Positions 4,961 to 5,680 of a stretch of DNA of 5,680 bases are shown here, piece by piece. Position 1 is the first letter of the stretch; every line of letters starts with the position of its first letter. A program made the translations under genes and the position numbers. A model generated the notes under the pieces. It was given only the letters and a program-made list of their open reading frames with translations. It did no database searches and was not told where the DNA came from. The stretch spans positions 1 to 5,680 of the forward strand of contig CALMZT010000202.1 in assembly GCA_937870805.1 (NCBI GenBank), given 5' to 3'. This DNA is from an uncultured Chloroflexota bacterium (GTDB lineage Bacteria; Chloroflexota; Anaerolineae; Aggregatilineales; Phototrophicaceae).

Positions 4961-5185
4961 ATGAAACAACTGCATAACAACTTGCGAATTCTCTTGCTTG
5001 GTGTTTTTGTGGGTTGGACACTTAATGAAGCACTTCGCCAATACCGCACGCATCAGGAAGCGCAAGCCTTTTGGAATTCTCCCTTCATGCGCGAACAGCG
5101 CACTGAACACGAAGCACGTCTGAGAAATGACCCCGCATATCGGATGCGTGTTGCGGAAGCGGAGGCAATTCATGGATCACCGTGA
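4961..5185 (+). CDS. Small one-TM membrane protein, unknown function
   Basis: A 74-residue protein with a single hydrophobic segment near the N-terminus (~9-23, RILLLGVFVGWTLNE) after a short basic lead, followed by a highly charged helical region rich in Arg, Glu, Gln and His (RQYRTHQEAQ, REQRTEHEARLRNDPAYRMRVAEAEAIHGSP). The likely topology is a membrane anchor with a helical cytoplasmic tail. It begins 18 bases after the preceding stop; AAAGGA lies about 11 bases upstream of the ATG. A four-codon ORF (4950-4964, MNMK-stop) sits between the ribosome binding site and this start, with its TGA overlapping the ATG. Its 3' end overlaps the next gene by 14 bases, so the three genes are translated from one message. 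Family not recognised. Confidence 0.75.
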   Translation: MKQLHNNLRILLLGVFVGWTLNEALRQYRTHQEAQAFWNSPFMREQRTEHEARLRNDPAYRMRVAEAEAIHGSP

Positions 5186-5435
5186 ACTCAGCGACAAAGC
5201 CATAGCACGCCTCTACTATCTGAGAAATAGTGAGAAGGATCGACACCGCCGCTGGTTACTACAACGCACAATAGAAGATGTCGAAGATGCACGTATCAGC
5301 GCCGATGAAGCGATTGAAGAAGCCAAGATGATCGGGGTGCGCAATCCAGCGTTTGATGGGGATATGGTTGGCTGGCTTGATGACGACTTTGATACCGACG
5401 ATGATGAAACTGATGATAAAAAGAAAAAACATTAA
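5172..5435 (+). CDS. Small helical protein with acidic tail, unknown function
   Basis: An 87-residue soluble protein. Residues ~3-55 (beginning HRELSDKAIARLYYLRNSEK and continuing through RRWLLQRTIEDVEDARISAD) are predicted to be mostly helical, with heptad-like Leu/Ile spacing. The end is strongly acidic (WLDDDFDTDDDETDD) and closes with a basic KKKKH. Acidic tails occur in metal-binding, chaperone-like and nucleic-acid-mimic proteins, but nothing here decides among them. The start at 5172 is chosen because GGAGG ends six bases before this ATG; it lies within the 3' end of the previous gene (14-base overlap in another frame), indicating translational coupling. An in-frame start at 5127 exists but has no better ribosome binding site. 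Last gene of the operon. Family not recognised. Confidence 0.75.
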   Translation: MDHRELSDKAIARLYYLRNSEKDRHRRWLLQRTIEDVEDARISADEAIEEAKMIGVRNPAFDGDMVGWLDDDFDTDDDETDDKKKKH

Positions 5436-5442
5436 TTGAAAC

Positions 5443-5516
5443 GGCGACTGCCTTTCGACAGCCGCCGCTGAGAAGGATGGGGGGCGCTTTCGGTTGGTCG
5501 CCAGAACGCCCTCTGT
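5443..5516. other. Two stem-loops downstream of the small-gene operon
   Basis: GGCGACTG (5443-5450) pairs with CAGCCGCC (5459-5466) with one mismatch around an 8-base loop, 7 bases after the operon's last stop. A second stem pairs 5477-5486 with 5507-5516 (10 pairs, three G-U in RNA; core GGGCG/CGCCC). Neither is followed by a T tract on the plus strand, so these are not textbook intrinsic terminators. They may still end transcription, stabilise the mRNA 3' end, or separate the two convergent transcription units. Confidence 0.35.
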
Positions 5517-5573
5517 CCCAACTCTCTTATCCAAGAGTATCATAAATAGACTCTGGGCGTCAGTGGTTTATTT

Positions 5574-5680
5574 TTACCCAATCTCACTTAACAAGTATTT
5601 ATCCCAGCGCCGCTGCAAACTCACCAGCCGACTCATAAAGCTCTCCGGGGTCTTTCGCCATCGCCCTTTAAATCGCGTGC
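5574..5680 (-). CDS. C-terminal end of an unidentified gene (N-terminus beyond the window)
   Basis: One minus-strand frame is open from the right edge to a TAA at 5576-5574, giving about 34 codons: a basic, aromatic stretch TRFKGRWRKTPESFMSRLV and then an amphipathic helix SLQRRWDKYLLSEIG at the end. Composition and helix pattern look coding, and the other two minus-strand frames hit stops within this stretch (one has only a 20-codon ORF starting MAKDPGELYE). Too short to assign a family. It would converge on the small-gene operon. Confidence 0.4.
   Translation of the reverse strand, partial: TRFKGRWRKTPESFMSRLVSLQRRWDKYLLSEIG

Noticed and set aside
5521..5538. ACTCT...AGAGT hairpin near the right edge
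   Set aside because: Only five pairs and no following T run on either strand; could be chance.

Overview
The window comes from a bacterial chromosome of moderate to high GC with AT-rich promoter gaps. No rRNA, tRNA or CRISPR array is visible. Several families present (MarR with a C-terminal beta-solenoid, ABATE/CGNR regulator, secreted YaaH-type GH18, short SpoIIAA/STAS-like protein) are combinations I associate with Chloroflexota (Anaerolineae-like), with Actinomycetota as the alternative. This placement is an inference and is weak.

Layout. (A) 1-1912 is a divergent drug-efflux module. A DrrA-type ABC ATPase (minus strand, C-terminus cut by the window edge) is transcribed away from a MarR-type repressor whose C-terminus carries a LiaF/toast-rack-like beta domain. 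Their 140-bp gap holds two promoters with interlocked -10 boxes and an AT-rich palindrome. The palindrome covers the ABC promoter's -35 box and lies at the start of the marR transcript, as expected for a repressor that controls both the pump and itself. (B) 1913-2160 has no intact gene, but its last third looks like the C-terminal scar of an ISAs1-family transposase. (C) 4399-2161 holds three minus-strand genes in a row: an ABATE/CGNR zinc-finger regulator, then a SpoIIAA-like small protein and a secreted GH18 glycosidase. The last two are packed like an operon, with their own sigma70-type promoter and a leader rich in dyads. The CGNR promoter is overlaid by a perfect 8+8 inverted repeat. Divergent from it is a 24-codon ORF with a strong ribosome binding site, either a peptide gene or the stump of a deleted gene. 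(D) 4670-5435 is a compact plus-strand operon of three small unrecognised genes: a possible ribbon-helix-helix protein, a one-TM protein and an acidic-tailed helical protein. It has a good promoter just upstream. (E) 5436-5680 holds two stem-loops and what looks like the C-terminal end of a minus-strand gene entering from the right edge.

The most interesting points are the MarR/beta-solenoid fusion with its shared promoter-operator, the hairpin that places the SpoIIAA-like gene's Shine-Dalgarno in its loop, and the three-gene operon of small unknown proteins.
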